Assembly (NCBI RefSeq): GCF_042654065.1
Contig: NZ_JBHSFP010000005.1
Span: 1-64,000 of the forward strand
Reading direction: 5' to 3'
Origin: Sphaerisporangium dianthi
GTDB taxonomy: Bacteria > Actinomycetota > Actinomycetes > Streptosporangiales > Streptosporangiaceae
DNA length: 64,000 nt
In this document: positions 32,450 to 40,981 of the stretch, one piece after another
Layout of the letters: each line of letters begins with the position of its first letter
How positions within the stretch are numbered: position 1 is the first letter of the stretch
Notes under the pieces: generated by a model
Seen by the model: only the letters and a program-made list of their open reading frames with translations
Database searches by the model: none
Told to the model about the DNA's origin: nothing
Program-made: the position numbers and the translations under genes

Positions 32450-34324
32450 GTGAGTGAGCCGTCGGAAACCGCTCCTTCATCGCTGGGGTTCCGCTATCTG
32501 GGTCCGCTGGAGGTACAGGCCGGCGGCCGCCGCCTGCGGATCGGCAGCCCTCGCCAGCGCGTCGTGCTGGCCATGCTCCTCCTGTCGTCCGACTGCGTGG
32601 TCTCCGTCGACGGCCTCGTCGACGCCATCTGGGGCGGCTCCCCGCCCGCGACGGGCCGCACGCAGGTCGCCATCTGCATCGCCGCCCTGCGCAAGCTTTT
32701 CGCCGCCGCCGGCTACCACGACGTCATCACCACCGTCTCTCCGGGCTACAAGCTGGTGTCGGACGGCTGCCGCATCGACGGCGAGCAGTTCTCGCGGCTG
32801 GTGGACGAGGGGCAGGCCGCCCTGCAACAGGGACGCACGACCGAGGCCAGCGCGAAGCTGGACGAGGCGCTGAAACTGTGGGGAGGCCCGGCGCTCGCCG
32901 GGGTCCCGAGCGCTGTCGTCGAGGGGAAGGCGATCAGGCTGGAGGAGACCCGCCTGGCCGTCTACGAGGAGTCCCTGGCGCTCAAACTGGAACTACGGCA
33001 GCACACCGACCTCGTCCCCGAGCTCGCCGCCCTAGTCAGGGAGCATCCGCTCAGGGAGCGCGCGCGTGCGCTGCTGATGCTGGCGCAATATCGGGGAGGC
33101 CGGCGCAGCGAGGCGCTGGAGATCTTCAACGACGGCCGCCGGCGCCTCGTCGACGACCTCGGGCTCGAACCGGGGCCGATCCTGCGCGACATGCAGGCGG
33201 CGATCTACCGGGACGATCCCAAGCTCGCCTCGGTGCGCAAACCGGTCCCTTCGGTATGGACCAGGGTCGTGCCCGCGCAGCTCCCGCCCTCGGCGCCGCT
33301 GTTCACGGGCAGGCAGGCGGAGCTGACGGCCCTCGACGCGCTGCTCGGCCAGCGCGCCCGGGGCGGCCCGGTCCCGGTGGGCGTGCTCACCGGGCAGGTG
33401 GGGGTCGGCAAGACGGCGCTGGCCGTGCACTGGGCGCACGGCGCCGCCGATCACTTCCCCGACGGCCAGCTCTTCGCCGACCTGCGCGGCTGGGATCCCG
33501 ATCAGCCGGCATCGGAGGCCGCGGCGGTGCTCAGCGGGTTCCTGCACGCCCTCGGCGTGCCGCACGCCGAGATCCCGGCACGGCTGGAGGAGCGGACGTC
33601 GCTGTACAACAGCCTGGTCGACGGCCGCAAAGTGCTCATCGTGATCGACAACGTGCGCGACGCCGCCCAGGCGCGCCCGCTACTGCCGGGCAGCGGCACC
33701 TGCTGCGTGCTGCTGACCGGGCGCACGCTGCCCGACTCGCACGGCAGCGTGCGGCTGCACCTCAGGCCGTTCAGGACCGCGGAGTCCTCCGCGCTGCTGC
33801 GCGGCATCATCGGCGAGGAGCGGGCCCGTGAGGATCCGGACTCGCTGGAACGGCTGGGCGAGCTCTGCGACGGGATGCCGCTGGCCCTGTGGAGCGCGGC
33901 GCTCCGGCTCGCGGCCAGGACCCACTGGAGCCTGAAGGACCTGCTGTCACGCCTTGAGGACCCCGACCGGCGGCTGACCGAGATCAGCCACGGCATCTGG
34001 GACGTCCGGGCGCGCATAGGAGCGAGCTACCGCGACCTGTCGCCGCGGGCGGCGCTCGCGCTGCGGCGCCTCGGGCTGCTCGGCATCCGCGACGTCACGC
34101 CGTGGATGACGGCCACCCTGCTGGACTGCGGGCCCGCCGAGGCCGAGGACCTGATGGAACACCTCCACGAGACCGGCTTCCTCGAGGTGGCCGCGCGAGA
34201 GCAGGACGGGCGCCGCCGCTACCGGCTGCCGAGCCTGTTCGCGCAGTACGCCCGCGAGAGGAGCAGGTCCGAGGCGCCGGCGGACGCCGCAGACAGCATG
34301 GCCGTCCGCGCCCAGTACGCCTGA
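32450..34324 (+). CDS. SARP/AfsR-type pathway regulator (OmpR-like DNA-binding, BTAD, NB-ARC)
   Basis: 624 residues from GTG 32450. The N terminus is the winged-helix DNA-binding domain (RYLGPLEVQAGGRRLRIGSP, RQRVVLAMLLLSSD), followed by the bacterial transcriptional activator domain (about 105-255, GEQFSRLVDEGQAALQQGR). An NB-ARC-type ATPase follows with Walker A GQVGVGKTAL and Walker B VLIVIDN. No TPR tail is present, so it is shorter than AfsR. SARP proteins bind direct heptamer repeats near -35 boxes and recruit RNA polymerase. It probably activates the divergent and downstream NRPS operons. A strong terminator follows. Confidence 0.9.
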   Translation: MSEPSETAPSSLGFRYLGPLEVQAGGRRLRIGSPRQRVVLAMLLLSSDCVVSVDGLVDAIWGGSPPATGRTQVAICIAALRKLFAAAGYHDVITTVSPGYKLVSDGCRIDGEQFSRLVDEGQAALQQGRTTEASAKLDEALKLWGGPALAGVPSAVVEGKAIRLEETRLAVYEESLALKLELRQHTDLVPELAALVREHPLRERARALLMLAQYRGGRRSEALEIFNDGRRRLVDDLGLEPGPILRDMQAAIYRDDPKLASVRKPVPSVWTRVVPAQLPPSAPLFTGRQAELTALDALLGQRARGGPVPVGVLTGQVGVGKTALAVHWAHGAADHFPDGQLFADLRGWDPDQPASEAAAVLSGFLHALGVPHAEIPARLEERTSLYNSLVDGRKVLIVIDNVRDAAQARPLLPGSGTCCVLLTGRTLPDSHGSVRLHLRPFRTAESSALLRGIIGEERAREDPDSLERLGELCDGMPLALWSAALRLAARTHWSLKDLLSRLEDPDRRLTEISHGIWDVRARIGASYRDLSPRAALALRRLGLLGIRDVTPWMTATLLDCGPAEAEDLMEHLHETGFLEVAAREQDGRRRYRLPSLFAQYARERSRSEAPADAADSMAVRAQYA

Positions 34325-34399
34325 GCCGCGGGCTCCGACCGGCCGGGCGACCGAGCCGGATAGGCGTCCTGAAGGCCTGGCAGGTCACGGACTCGTGCG

Positions 34400-34444
34400 A
34401 AGGAGGAGGGCCGGGCGCGGTCACCGCGCCCGGCCCTCCTCCTT
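34400..34444. terminator. Perfect 21-bp bidirectional terminator
   Basis: Bases 34400-34420 pair exactly with 34424-34444 over a 3-base loop, and a short T-run follows on the plus strand. It lies between the converging SARP and MbtH genes and can end both transcripts. Confidence 0.85.
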
Positions 34445-34452
34445 TCATCCCG

Positions 34453-34674
34453 TCAGGCGTTCGCGTCCTCCATGAGGCGGATCAGGCTGTTCGGCCGCAT
34501 GTCGGTCCAGTTGGCCTCGATGTAGTCCAGGCACGCCTGCCTGCCGTCCTCGCCGAACACGTTGTTCCAGCCGGCGGGGATCTCGATGAAGGACGGCCAC
34601 AGCGAGTGCTGGCCCTCGTCGTTGACCAGGACGAAGTACGTGCCGTCGTTGTTCTCGAAGGGGTTGGTGGCCAT
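34453..34674 (-). CDS. MbtH-like NRPS chaperone
   Basis: 73 residues; AGGAG precedes ATG 34674 and overlaps the end of the SbnA-like gene. The family signature is complete: NPFENNDGTYFVLVNDEGQH, SLWPSFIEIPAGW and DYIEANWTDMRP, with the conserved tryptophans in place. MbtH proteins bind NRPS adenylation domains and allow their folding or activity. Here it should serve the A domains of the NRPS cluster. Confidence 0.95.
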   Translation of the reverse strand: MATNPFENNDGTYFVLVNDEGQHSLWPSFIEIPAGWNNVFGEDGRQACLDYIEANWTDMRPNSLIRLMEDANA

Positions 34675-34683
34675 GTCGTCTCC

Positions 34684-35703
34684 TCAGGTGCTGGGTGTGG
34701 GCGGGGCCTGGACGTCATGAGCGATCTCGCGGAGGTCCCAGCAGGGCGGCCCCCACTCCTCGCCGTCGTAGTGGTCGTGCAGCCAGGTCTCCGAGTAGAT
34801 CGAGTCCAGGTAGCGTTCCCCCAGGTCGGGGGCTATGGTCAGGGCGGTCGTCTCCGCGCCGCGCCGGTTGGCGGACAGCCATCGCAGGGCGCCGCTGACG
34901 ACGGTGCCCGTCGATCCGCCGAACAGGAACCCGTTGCTGGCCATGCGGTGGCAGGCCTGGATCGTGTCGGCCTCGCTGACGTGCACGACGTCGTCGACGT
35001 AGGACTCGTCGAGCAGGGGAGGGCGCAGGCTGGTGCCCACCCCCGGGATCATCCGCGGGGTCGCGGGGCCGCCGAACGTCACCGAGCCGATGGCGTCGAC
35101 CGCGACGATGGTCACCTCGGGGGAGTGCTCGCGGAAGTACCGCGCGCACCCCATGAGGGTCCCGGTGGTCCCGGCGCCGACGAACAGCACGTCGAGGTCG
35201 GGGAACGCCGCGGCGATGGCCGGCGCCGTCCGCCGGTAGTGGGCCGTCCAGTTGCTGGGGTTGGCGTACTGGTTGAGCCATACGTAACGGTCGTCCTCGG
35301 CGCAGAGGCTCTGGACGTAGTCGATGCGGGCGCCGAGGAGGCCTTTCACGGGGTCGGGTGTGGTGATCACGTGCACCCGCGTGCCGTACAGCTCCATCAT
35401 GCTTCGCACGGCGGGGTTGCAGCGGGCATCGGTAACGCACACGAACCCGTAACCCCTGCTGGCCGCGATGATGCTGAGGGCCAGGCCGAGGTTACCCGAG
35501 GAGGACTCCACCAGCGTCGACCCCGGAAGGAGCCGCCCGCTGCGCTCGGCCGCCATCACCATCTCGGCGGCCGCCTTCATCTTGATGGAACCGCCGAAAT
35601 TGAACCCTTCGTACTTGAGATACAGGCGTTGCCCGAACGTGGGCCGCAGATCGACGTAGACGTCCTCTGCGTTGTACTGGAGTGGATCGCTGATCACCGG
35701 CAC
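34684..35703 (-). CDS. sbnA: SbnA-like N-(2-amino-2-carboxyethyl)-glutamate synthase (L-Dap pathway)
   Basis: 339 residues from GTG 35703. Fold-type II PLP enzyme of the cysteine synthase family: Schiff-base lysine in FGGSIKMKAA, ESSSGNLGLAL and the phosphate-binding GAGTTGTLMG. The match to SbnA is seen in LYLKYEGFNFGGS and in GSTGTVVSG. SbnA replaces the phosphate of O-phosphoserine with glutamate, forming ACEGA; SbnB then oxidatively splits it to L-2,3-diaminopropionate and 2-oxoglutarate. A possible SbnB is at 53329. It is followed by MbtH in the same operon. TATAGC sits 8 bases before the GTG, so the transcript may be leaderless. Confidence 0.85.
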   Translation of the reverse strand: MPVISDPLQYNAEDVYVDLRPTFGQRLYLKYEGFNFGGSIKMKAAAEMVMAAERSGRLLPGSTLVESSSGNLGLALSIIAASRGYGFVCVTDARCNPAVRSMMELYGTRVHVITTPDPVKGLLGARIDYVQSLCAEDDRYVWLNQYANPSNWTAHYRRTAPAIAAAFPDLDVLFVGAGTTGTLMGCARYFREHSPEVTIVAVDAIGSVTFGGPATPRMIPGVGTSLRPPLLDESYVDDVVHVSEADTIQACHRMASNGFLFGGSTGTVVSGALRWLSANRRGAETTALTIAPDLGERYLDSIYSETWLHDHYDGEEWGPPCWDLREIAHDVQAPPTPST

Positions 35704-35821
35704 GATAAAAGGCTATACGGCGCCGATTTCTTGTGGTTATCAAAGCCTTTTCACCGGGCGGCGGAAACCCGTTGCCCGCTGCTATCATTTCGATGGGAAA
35801 AAATGACCTGAGGAGGGCGCG
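35704..35821. promoter_or_regulatory. Divergent promoter region of the SbnA-like and thioesterase genes
   Basis: An AT-rich 118-base spacer. On the minus strand TATAGC (35717-35712) ends 8 bases before the SbnA GTG. On the plus strand GAGGAGGG just before 35822 is the thioesterase ribosome binding site. No clear -35 elements are seen, as expected for activator-dependent promoters. Confidence 0.45.
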
Positions 35822-36562
35822 ATGGCCATGACCAGTCAGCGGTGGATTTCCTGGCGTCACCAGAATCCGGCGGCCGGGGTCCGTCTTTACTGCCTGCCCT
35901 ACGCCGGCGGCGGCACCCGCATGTTCGACTCCTTCGCCGCCGCGCTGGGCCCGGGCGTCGAGGTCTGCCCCGTCCTGCTGCCCGGCCGGGAGGACCGCAT
36001 CGCCGAGGATCCCGTGCCACGGCTGGACGATCTCCTCCCGATGCTCATCGACGGCCTCACACCCACGATGACCAAGCCTTTCGCGCTCTACGGGCACAGC
36101 ATGGGCGGGCTCGTCGCCTACGAGCTGGCGCGGCGGCTGTGCGAGAAGGGCAACGACGTCCCGCTGCGCCTCTACCTGTCGGGGTGCGGGCCCGCGCCCA
36201 CTCCCGCGGGGCGGCGCCACCACCTGCTGCCCGACGACGAGTTCATCGAGCAACTGCGCCGGATGAACGGAACGCCGCCGGAGTTCTTCGAGGACCGCGA
36301 CCTGGTCGATCTGCTTCTCCCCACCATTCGCGCCGATTTCGAGCTGTCGGAGACCTCCGCCGCGGCCGAGGGGTCGCTGCTGCCCGTTCCGGTCACCGCG
36401 TTCGCCGGCGAGCAGGACACCAGCGCGCCACCGGCCGACGTGCGCGAATGGAGCGCGCACAGCGGCGCCGGATTCGATTTCCATATCTATCGGGGCGACC
36501 ATTTCTTCGTGCACGACTGCCCCGAGATGCTCGCCGTGATCAAGGAGGGCCTTTCCACCTGA
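35822..36562 (+). CDS. Type II thioesterase (NRPS editing)
   Basis: 246 residues; GAGGAGGG precedes ATG 35822. Alpha/beta-hydrolase of the GrsT type: LYCLPYAGGGTRMF at the N terminus, nucleophile in GHSMGGLVAYEL, Asp in AGEQDTSAPP and catalytic His in YRGDHFFVHD. Such stand-alone enzymes remove stalled or mis-loaded acyl groups from carrier proteins. It is a single-gene unit ended by a terminator, and is divergent from the SbnA/MbtH operon. Confidence 0.92.
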   Translation: MAMTSQRWISWRHQNPAAGVRLYCLPYAGGGTRMFDSFAAALGPGVEVCPVLLPGREDRIAEDPVPRLDDLLPMLIDGLTPTMTKPFALYGHSMGGLVAYELARRLCEKGNDVPLRLYLSGCGPAPTPAGRRHHLLPDDEFIEQLRRMNGTPPEFFEDRDLVDLLLPTIRADFELSETSAAAEGSLLPVPVTAFAGEQDTSAPPADVREWSAHSGAGFDFHIYRGDHFFVHDCPEMLAVIKEGLST

Positions 36563-36574
36563 CGAGCGTGTGAA

Positions 36575-36604
36575 AAGGGCCGGGGTCGCTCGACCCCGGC
36601 CCTT
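36575..36604. terminator. 14-bp hairpin terminator between converging genes
   Basis: AAGGGCCGGGGTCG (36575-36588) pairs exactly with 36591-36604. It separates the thioesterase from the converging flavin reductase and may stop both transcripts. Confidence 0.8.
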
Positions 36605-36615
36605 CTCACGCCCGG

Positions 36616-37152
36616 TCACAGATCGTCGGCCCACCTGCTGTACTGCCGCAGCCCGTACAGCAGCGGGACGGTCTCGGCCAGGCTGTAGATCCGGAACGGC
36701 TCGCCGAACACGATGCGCTGGCGGCCGACCAGCACGCTGTCGCTGACCCTGCAGTCGGCCACGGAGTGCGCGTCGTCGAGCAGGTGCGGCCCGCCGTACC
36801 CGGGGCGGGTCTCCCACCGCACCGCGTCGAAGCGGTCCGGCGCGCCCGAACCGAACAGCTCCGCGGTCCGCCTCGCCTTTTGGTGCAGCAGGTTGACCGA
36901 GAAGACGCGGGTCTCCAGCAGCGCCCTCAGGGTCGGGCTCTCGGCGCGGATCCCGACGATCAGCGTCGGCGGCTCGGTGGTCGCGCTGCACAGCGCCGAG
37001 CAGGTCATGCCCCACGGGTCGCCGTGGAGGTCGGTCGCCGTGATGACGGCGACGCCGCTGGGGAAGCCGGACATGAAGCTGCGGAAGGAGTCGGGGTTGC
37101 CTTCCGCGGGACGGTCGGTGCCGTCGCGGATGGCCCTGGGCGCCATGGTCAT
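36616..37152 (-). CDS. Flavin reductase, partner of the halogenase
   Basis: 178 residues from ATG 37152. Flavin_Reduct (HpaC/PrnF-type) domain: MSGFPSGVAVITATDLHGDP, GMTCSALCSATTEPPTLIVG and FSVNLLHQKARRTAELFG. These enzymes use NAD(P)H to reduce free FAD. The gene is the last in the operon containing the tryptophan halogenase, which needs FADH2 supplied by exactly this kind of enzyme. It starts 4 bases after the antiporter stop. Confidence 0.9.
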   Translation of the reverse strand: MTMAPRAIRDGTDRPAEGNPDSFRSFMSGFPSGVAVITATDLHGDPWGMTCSALCSATTEPPTLIVGIRAESPTLRALLETRVFSVNLLHQKARRTAELFGSGAPDRFDAVRWETRPGYGGPHLLDDAHSVADCRVSDSVLVGRQRIVFGEPFRIYSLAETVPLLYGLRQYSRWADDL

Positions 37153-37156
37153 GTGA

Positions 37157-38404
37157 TCACCGCTCGGCTAGTCGGATGGAGGGGGACATGGCCGTGCCGG
37201 TGGCCGAGCGCGCGTACCGGTCGGTGGCCAGCAGCAGCGGGCCGCTGAGCCCCGTGGTGACCAGCGCCATGACCAGCAGCGCGAGGTACATCGCGGGGGA
37301 CAGGATCCCGGCGGTGAACCCCGCCTGCAGGACCACGATCTCGGTCAGGCCGCGGGTGTTCATCAGCGTCGCCAGGCGCATGCTGGAGGCGCGGGACCGG
37401 CCGCCCGCCCTCGCGCCGGCGTAGGCGCCGCCGAGCTTGGCCACGATGGCCAGCGCGGTGGCGATCGCGGTGGCCTCCCAGGAGAAGATCCTGTCGGGGC
37501 CGGCCACCACGACGGTGCCGGTGACCACGAACGTGACCGGCAGCAGCGCCCGGCCGAGGCGGCCCAGCGTCTCGGCCGCCTCCGTCCACGGGCCGTGCCC
37601 GGCCGCGCCCGGCCTGCCGGGCAGGGCGAGCCCGATGATCACCGCGCCGTACACCTCGGTCAGCCCGAGCCACTTGGTCGTGAGGGCCGCGCCGGTGGCG
37701 GCCGCCGCGATGAGCACCAGCAGCACGCCGCGGTGCCGGTCGGCGAGGGCCGCCACCTTCGCGGTGGCCGCCAGGCGGCGCAGCAGCAGAGCCACCGCGC
37801 CGCCGGCCAGGACCACCAGGACGGTGACGAACCCGCCGCCGCCCGTCGTGAAGCCGATCGTGACCCCGAGCAGCACGCCGGTGACCGCGTCGATGCCCGC
37901 CGCGCTCATCAGGGCGAGCCGTCCGTCTTCTGTGTGCTGGAGGCCGCGGTCGCGCAGGATGCCGGCCAGGACCGGCACGGCGGTGACGGTCAGCGCGATC
38001 GACAGCATCAGCACCAGCGCCGGCGTGGGCGCCCCGCCGCGCAGCAGCGGGTCGCCGTCCGCGAGCACCCACACCGCGAACAGGGCCCCCGCGGCGAGCG
38101 GGACCACGGTCGCGCCCGCCGAGAGCCACGCCACCTGCCGCAGGGAGTGCCCGCCGAAGGACTCGCGCATGTGGTGGGCCGCCCCGACCAGGAACATGGC
38201 CAGTCCGAGCTGCCCGGCGAACCGGAGGATCTCGAAGGCGGCCGAGCCGGTGAGGTCCCGGCCGAGCAGGGAGGCCGCCAGCATGCCCAGCCCGAGGCAC
38301 AGGGCGATCTCGATCACGACCTCCGGCTGGCTCAGCCGCCGTGCGGCCCAGCCGCCGCAGACCACGATCAGCGCGATCGCGGGGAGGAGCAGCAACACGT
38401 ACAT
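37157..38404 (-). CDS. Cation/proton antiporter (CPA2/KefB-like) membrane protein
   Basis: 415 residues; the ATG at 38404 follows AGGAGAG. About twelve transmembrane segments match the Na+/H+ exchanger fold (VEIALCLGLGMLAASLLG-type helix 2, ALTVTAVPVLAGILRDRGL, GIDAVTGVLLGV, LMNTRGLTEIVVLQAG). The NTRGLTE motif is typical of the CPA2 branch found in antibiotic clusters. A role in self-resistance or product export is often proposed for these genes; ion specificity cannot be read. It is between the halogenase and flavin reductase genes. Confidence 0.85.
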   Translation of the reverse strand: MYVLLLLPAIALIVVCGGWAARRLSQPEVVIEIALCLGLGMLAASLLGRDLTGSAAFEILRFAGQLGLAMFLVGAAHHMRESFGGHSLRQVAWLSAGATVVPLAAGALFAVWVLADGDPLLRGGAPTPALVLMLSIALTVTAVPVLAGILRDRGLQHTEDGRLALMSAAGIDAVTGVLLGVTIGFTTGGGGFVTVLVVLAGGAVALLLRRLAATAKVAALADRHRGVLLVLIAAAATGAALTTKWLGLTEVYGAVIIGLALPGRPGAAGHGPWTEAAETLGRLGRALLPVTFVVTGTVVVAGPDRIFSWEATAIATALAIVAKLGGAYAGARAGGRSRASSMRLATLMNTRGLTEIVVLQAGFTAGILSPAMYLALLVMALVTTGLSGPLLLATDRYARSATGTAMSPSIRLAER

Positions 38405-38412
38405 CTTCTCTC

Positions 38413-39966
38413 CTAGCGGTGCAGCTGGGCGAGGTACTCGTACTGGCTGGGCAGTCGCTTGACCAGGTCGCGCGCCTCGTCCTTGAGCATCTGGAACTCC
38501 TTGTCGGCGGCGACGCCGTCCATCAGGGCCAGCGCGGGCGTCGGCTTCATCGGCACGCCGCCCATGCCGAGGAGGATCGACAGGTAGGAGTAGGACTCGA
38601 AGCCGTGGTACCGCGGGAAGATGGTGTCGGCCGCCGGGGGCTTCGAGCGCCACTGGTCGAAGCGCTCCTGCAGCCCGTCGGGCGTCGTGCGGGTCTTCGC
38701 GTCGCGCCAGTACGCGTTGTCGTCGCGGGCCGCCGCCTTGTAGTGCAGGACGAGGAACTCGCGCACGCCGTCGATGGCGTCGGCCATGCTCCTGTTGTAG
38801 GAGTCGGTCAGCGCGGGGTCGAAGCCCTGGGCGGGGAAGTGCTTCACCAGCTGCTCGATGCCGTGCTGGATGAAGAAGATGCCGGTCGACTCCAGCGGCT
38901 CGACGAACCCGCAGGCCAGGCCGATGGCCACGCAGTTGCCCGACCACGCGTTGCGGGTGCGGCCGACGCGCATGCGGATGTGGTTGGCCTCCATCTCGTC
39001 GGACTCGGGGCCGACGAACTCCCGCAGGGTGCGCTCGGCCTCCTCCGGCGAGCAGTAGTCGCTCGCGTAGACGTATCCGGTGCCGATCCTGCCGAACAGC
39101 GGGATGGTCCAGATCCAGCCCGCGTCCTGCGCGGTCGCCGTGGTGCACGGCCGCAGGCCCCTCTCCTCCATGTCCACCGGCACCCGCAGCGCCACCGCGC
39201 TGTCGTTGGGCAGGGTGTCCTGGAAGGAGATGAAGGGCTCCTCCATCGTCTTGTTGATCAGCAGGCCGCGGAAGCCGGTGCAGTCGATGAACAGGTCGCC
39301 GGCGACGTCGCCGTGCTCGGCCGTGCGCACGCTGCTGATCCAGCCGCGCTCGTCGCGCACCACGTCCACGACGTCGTCGAGGATCTGCGTGGCGCCGCGC
39401 TCCTTGGCGTAGCCGGTCAGGAACTTGGCGAGCATGGCGGCGTCGAAGTGGTAGGCGTAGGGGAACTGGGTGCCCTGGTCGAGCAGCGTGGTGCGGGGCG
39501 TGCCGGCGGGTTCCCTGCCCTCCACGTAGTCCTGCTCGAAGAGCCGGCCGTCGAGGTACCTGGGCGAGCGCTGGGCGTCGCAGATCGACGCCATCAGGAA
39601 CACGTCCTGGTCGAAGCGGTCGCTGGGCTTCTTGTGCAGCCACCAGTCGGTCATCGGGAAACCGTCGACGATCCTCAGCCGCTCGAAGGGGTGGTAGAAG
39701 TAGTGCCCCTTCTCGCGCCAGTTCTCGAACCTGATGCCGAGCTTGTAGCTGGCGTTGCAGTGCGGCATCCAGTCCTGCTCGCGCAGCCCCAGATACTCGA
39801 AGAAGTGCCGGACGGTGCTGAAGGTGGCCTCGCCCACGCCGATGGTGGCGATCCTCTTGGACTCGACCACGGTGACCGAGACGCGGTCGCCGAACGCCGA
39901 GCTCAGGTAGGAGGCCGTCATCCAGCCCGCGGTTCCGCCTCCGACGATGACAACGTTCTTGAGCAT
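38413..39966 (-). CDS. FAD-dependent tryptophan halogenase
   Basis: 517 residues from ATG 39966. FAD-binding GGGTAGW near the N terminus, catalytic lysine in NASYKLGIRF (Lys75, equivalent to Lys79 of PrnA), the GWIWTIP motif that blocks monooxygenase activity, and EPLESTGIFFIQ containing the substrate-positioning Glu. It uses FADH2, O2 and chloride to form HOCl, which is guided to free tryptophan through the lysine. Regioselectivity (5, 6 or 7) cannot be assigned by eye. It supplies a halogenated tryptophan to the NRPS. Its partner flavin reductase is in the same operon. Confidence 0.95.
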   Translation of the reverse strand: MLKNVVIVGGGTAGWMTASYLSSAFGDRVSVTVVESKRIATIGVGEATFSTVRHFFEYLGLREQDWMPHCNASYKLGIRFENWREKGHYFYHPFERLRIVDGFPMTDWWLHKKPSDRFDQDVFLMASICDAQRSPRYLDGRLFEQDYVEGREPAGTPRTTLLDQGTQFPYAYHFDAAMLAKFLTGYAKERGATQILDDVVDVVRDERGWISSVRTAEHGDVAGDLFIDCTGFRGLLINKTMEEPFISFQDTLPNDSAVALRVPVDMEERGLRPCTTATAQDAGWIWTIPLFGRIGTGYVYASDYCSPEEAERTLREFVGPESDEMEANHIRMRVGRTRNAWSGNCVAIGLACGFVEPLESTGIFFIQHGIEQLVKHFPAQGFDPALTDSYNRSMADAIDGVREFLVLHYKAAARDDNAYWRDAKTRTTPDGLQERFDQWRSKPPAADTIFPRYHGFESYSYLSILLGMGGVPMKPTPALALMDGVAADKEFQMLKDEARDLVKRLPSQYEYLAQLHR

Positions 39967-40044
39967 GGTGAAGCCTTCCGTTCGCGTTGCTGGTGGTGCC
40001 GCGCCTCGCAGACCGGCCGCGGCGGGAGTGTCGTGCCGTGCCTT

Positions 40045-40827
40045 CTAGGACTGGCCGCGGCGGGAGTACTGCATGACAGAGATCGGGACGAAGACGACGA
40101 GGATCGCGGCGATCCAGGCGAGCGCGCCGGCGATCGAGGGGAGGGCGGGCGTGCCGTCCAGCAGGCCGCGGGAGGCGTTGACGACGAGGGTCACCGGGTT
40201 CACGTCGGCGAAGACCCGCAGCCACGCGGGCATGCCCTCGGTGGGCACCAGCGCCGAGCTGCCGAACTGGAAGGGCAGCACCCACAGGGAGGTGAGGGTC
40301 GAGACGGTGGTGATGCTGCGCACGGAGACGCCGATGCAGACGGCTATCCAGGACAGGGCGACGCCGAACGCCAGCAGCAGCGCCACGGCTCCGGCGGCTC
40401 CGGCCGCCCCGCCGTGGACGCGGAACCCGATGAGGGTCGAGCAGGCGAGGATGACCACCAGGCTCAGCAGCATGCGCAGGGCGTCCGCGGCGACCCTGCC
40501 CGACAGCAGGGCCGAGCGGGCGACGGGCAGGGTGCGGAACCGGTCGACGACCCCGGAGCCGAAGTCCACGGCCATGCCGACGCCGGTGTTCCGCGAGACG
40601 ATCATGAGGTTGATGGCCATGATGCCCGGGACGAAGAACTGCGCGTAGTCCGCCGTGCCCCCGGCGATGGCGCCGCCGAAGACCGACACGAAGATGACCG
40701 AGATCAGGACGGGGGTCAGGGTCGCGTCGAGGATCAGGCCAGGGTCGTTCCTGAACTGGGCGACGTTGCGCCTGGTCATCACCGCGGCGTGCCGGAAGGC
40801 GTCCACCATGGTCAGGGCCTGGCTCAT
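40045..40827 (-). CDS. ABC-2 type transporter permease (DrrB-like)
   Basis: 260 residues; the ATG at 40827 has GGAGGTGG upstream. Six transmembrane segments with the DrrB-type signature: FRNDPGLILDATLTPVLISV, FFVPGIMAINLMIVSRNTG and FRTLPVARSALLSGRV. It forms an exporter with the ATPase encoded just upstream. Such pairs export antibiotics and give self-resistance. Confidence 0.9.
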   Translation of the reverse strand: MSQALTMVDAFRHAAVMTRRNVAQFRNDPGLILDATLTPVLISVIFVSVFGGAIAGGTADYAQFFVPGIMAINLMIVSRNTGVGMAVDFGSGVVDRFRTLPVARSALLSGRVAADALRMLLSLVVILACSTLIGFRVHGGAAGAAGAVALLLAFGVALSWIAVCIGVSVRSITTVSTLTSLWVLPFQFGSSALVPTEGMPAWLRVFADVNPVTLVVNASRGLLDGTPALPSIAGALAWIAAILVVFVPISVMQYSRRGQS

Positions 40828-40981
40828 CGGTCCACCTCCTCGGGTGGCGGGCGGGACGGGTCGGGGTTCACGGGTCCTCCTCGGGAGGCGGTGCGGCCGC
40901 AAGGTCATGATCGCTCTTCGGGATGGGGACCGGCCCGGGTACCGGTCTCGTCCCGCAGGAGGGGAAGCGGCGGGACGCGGG

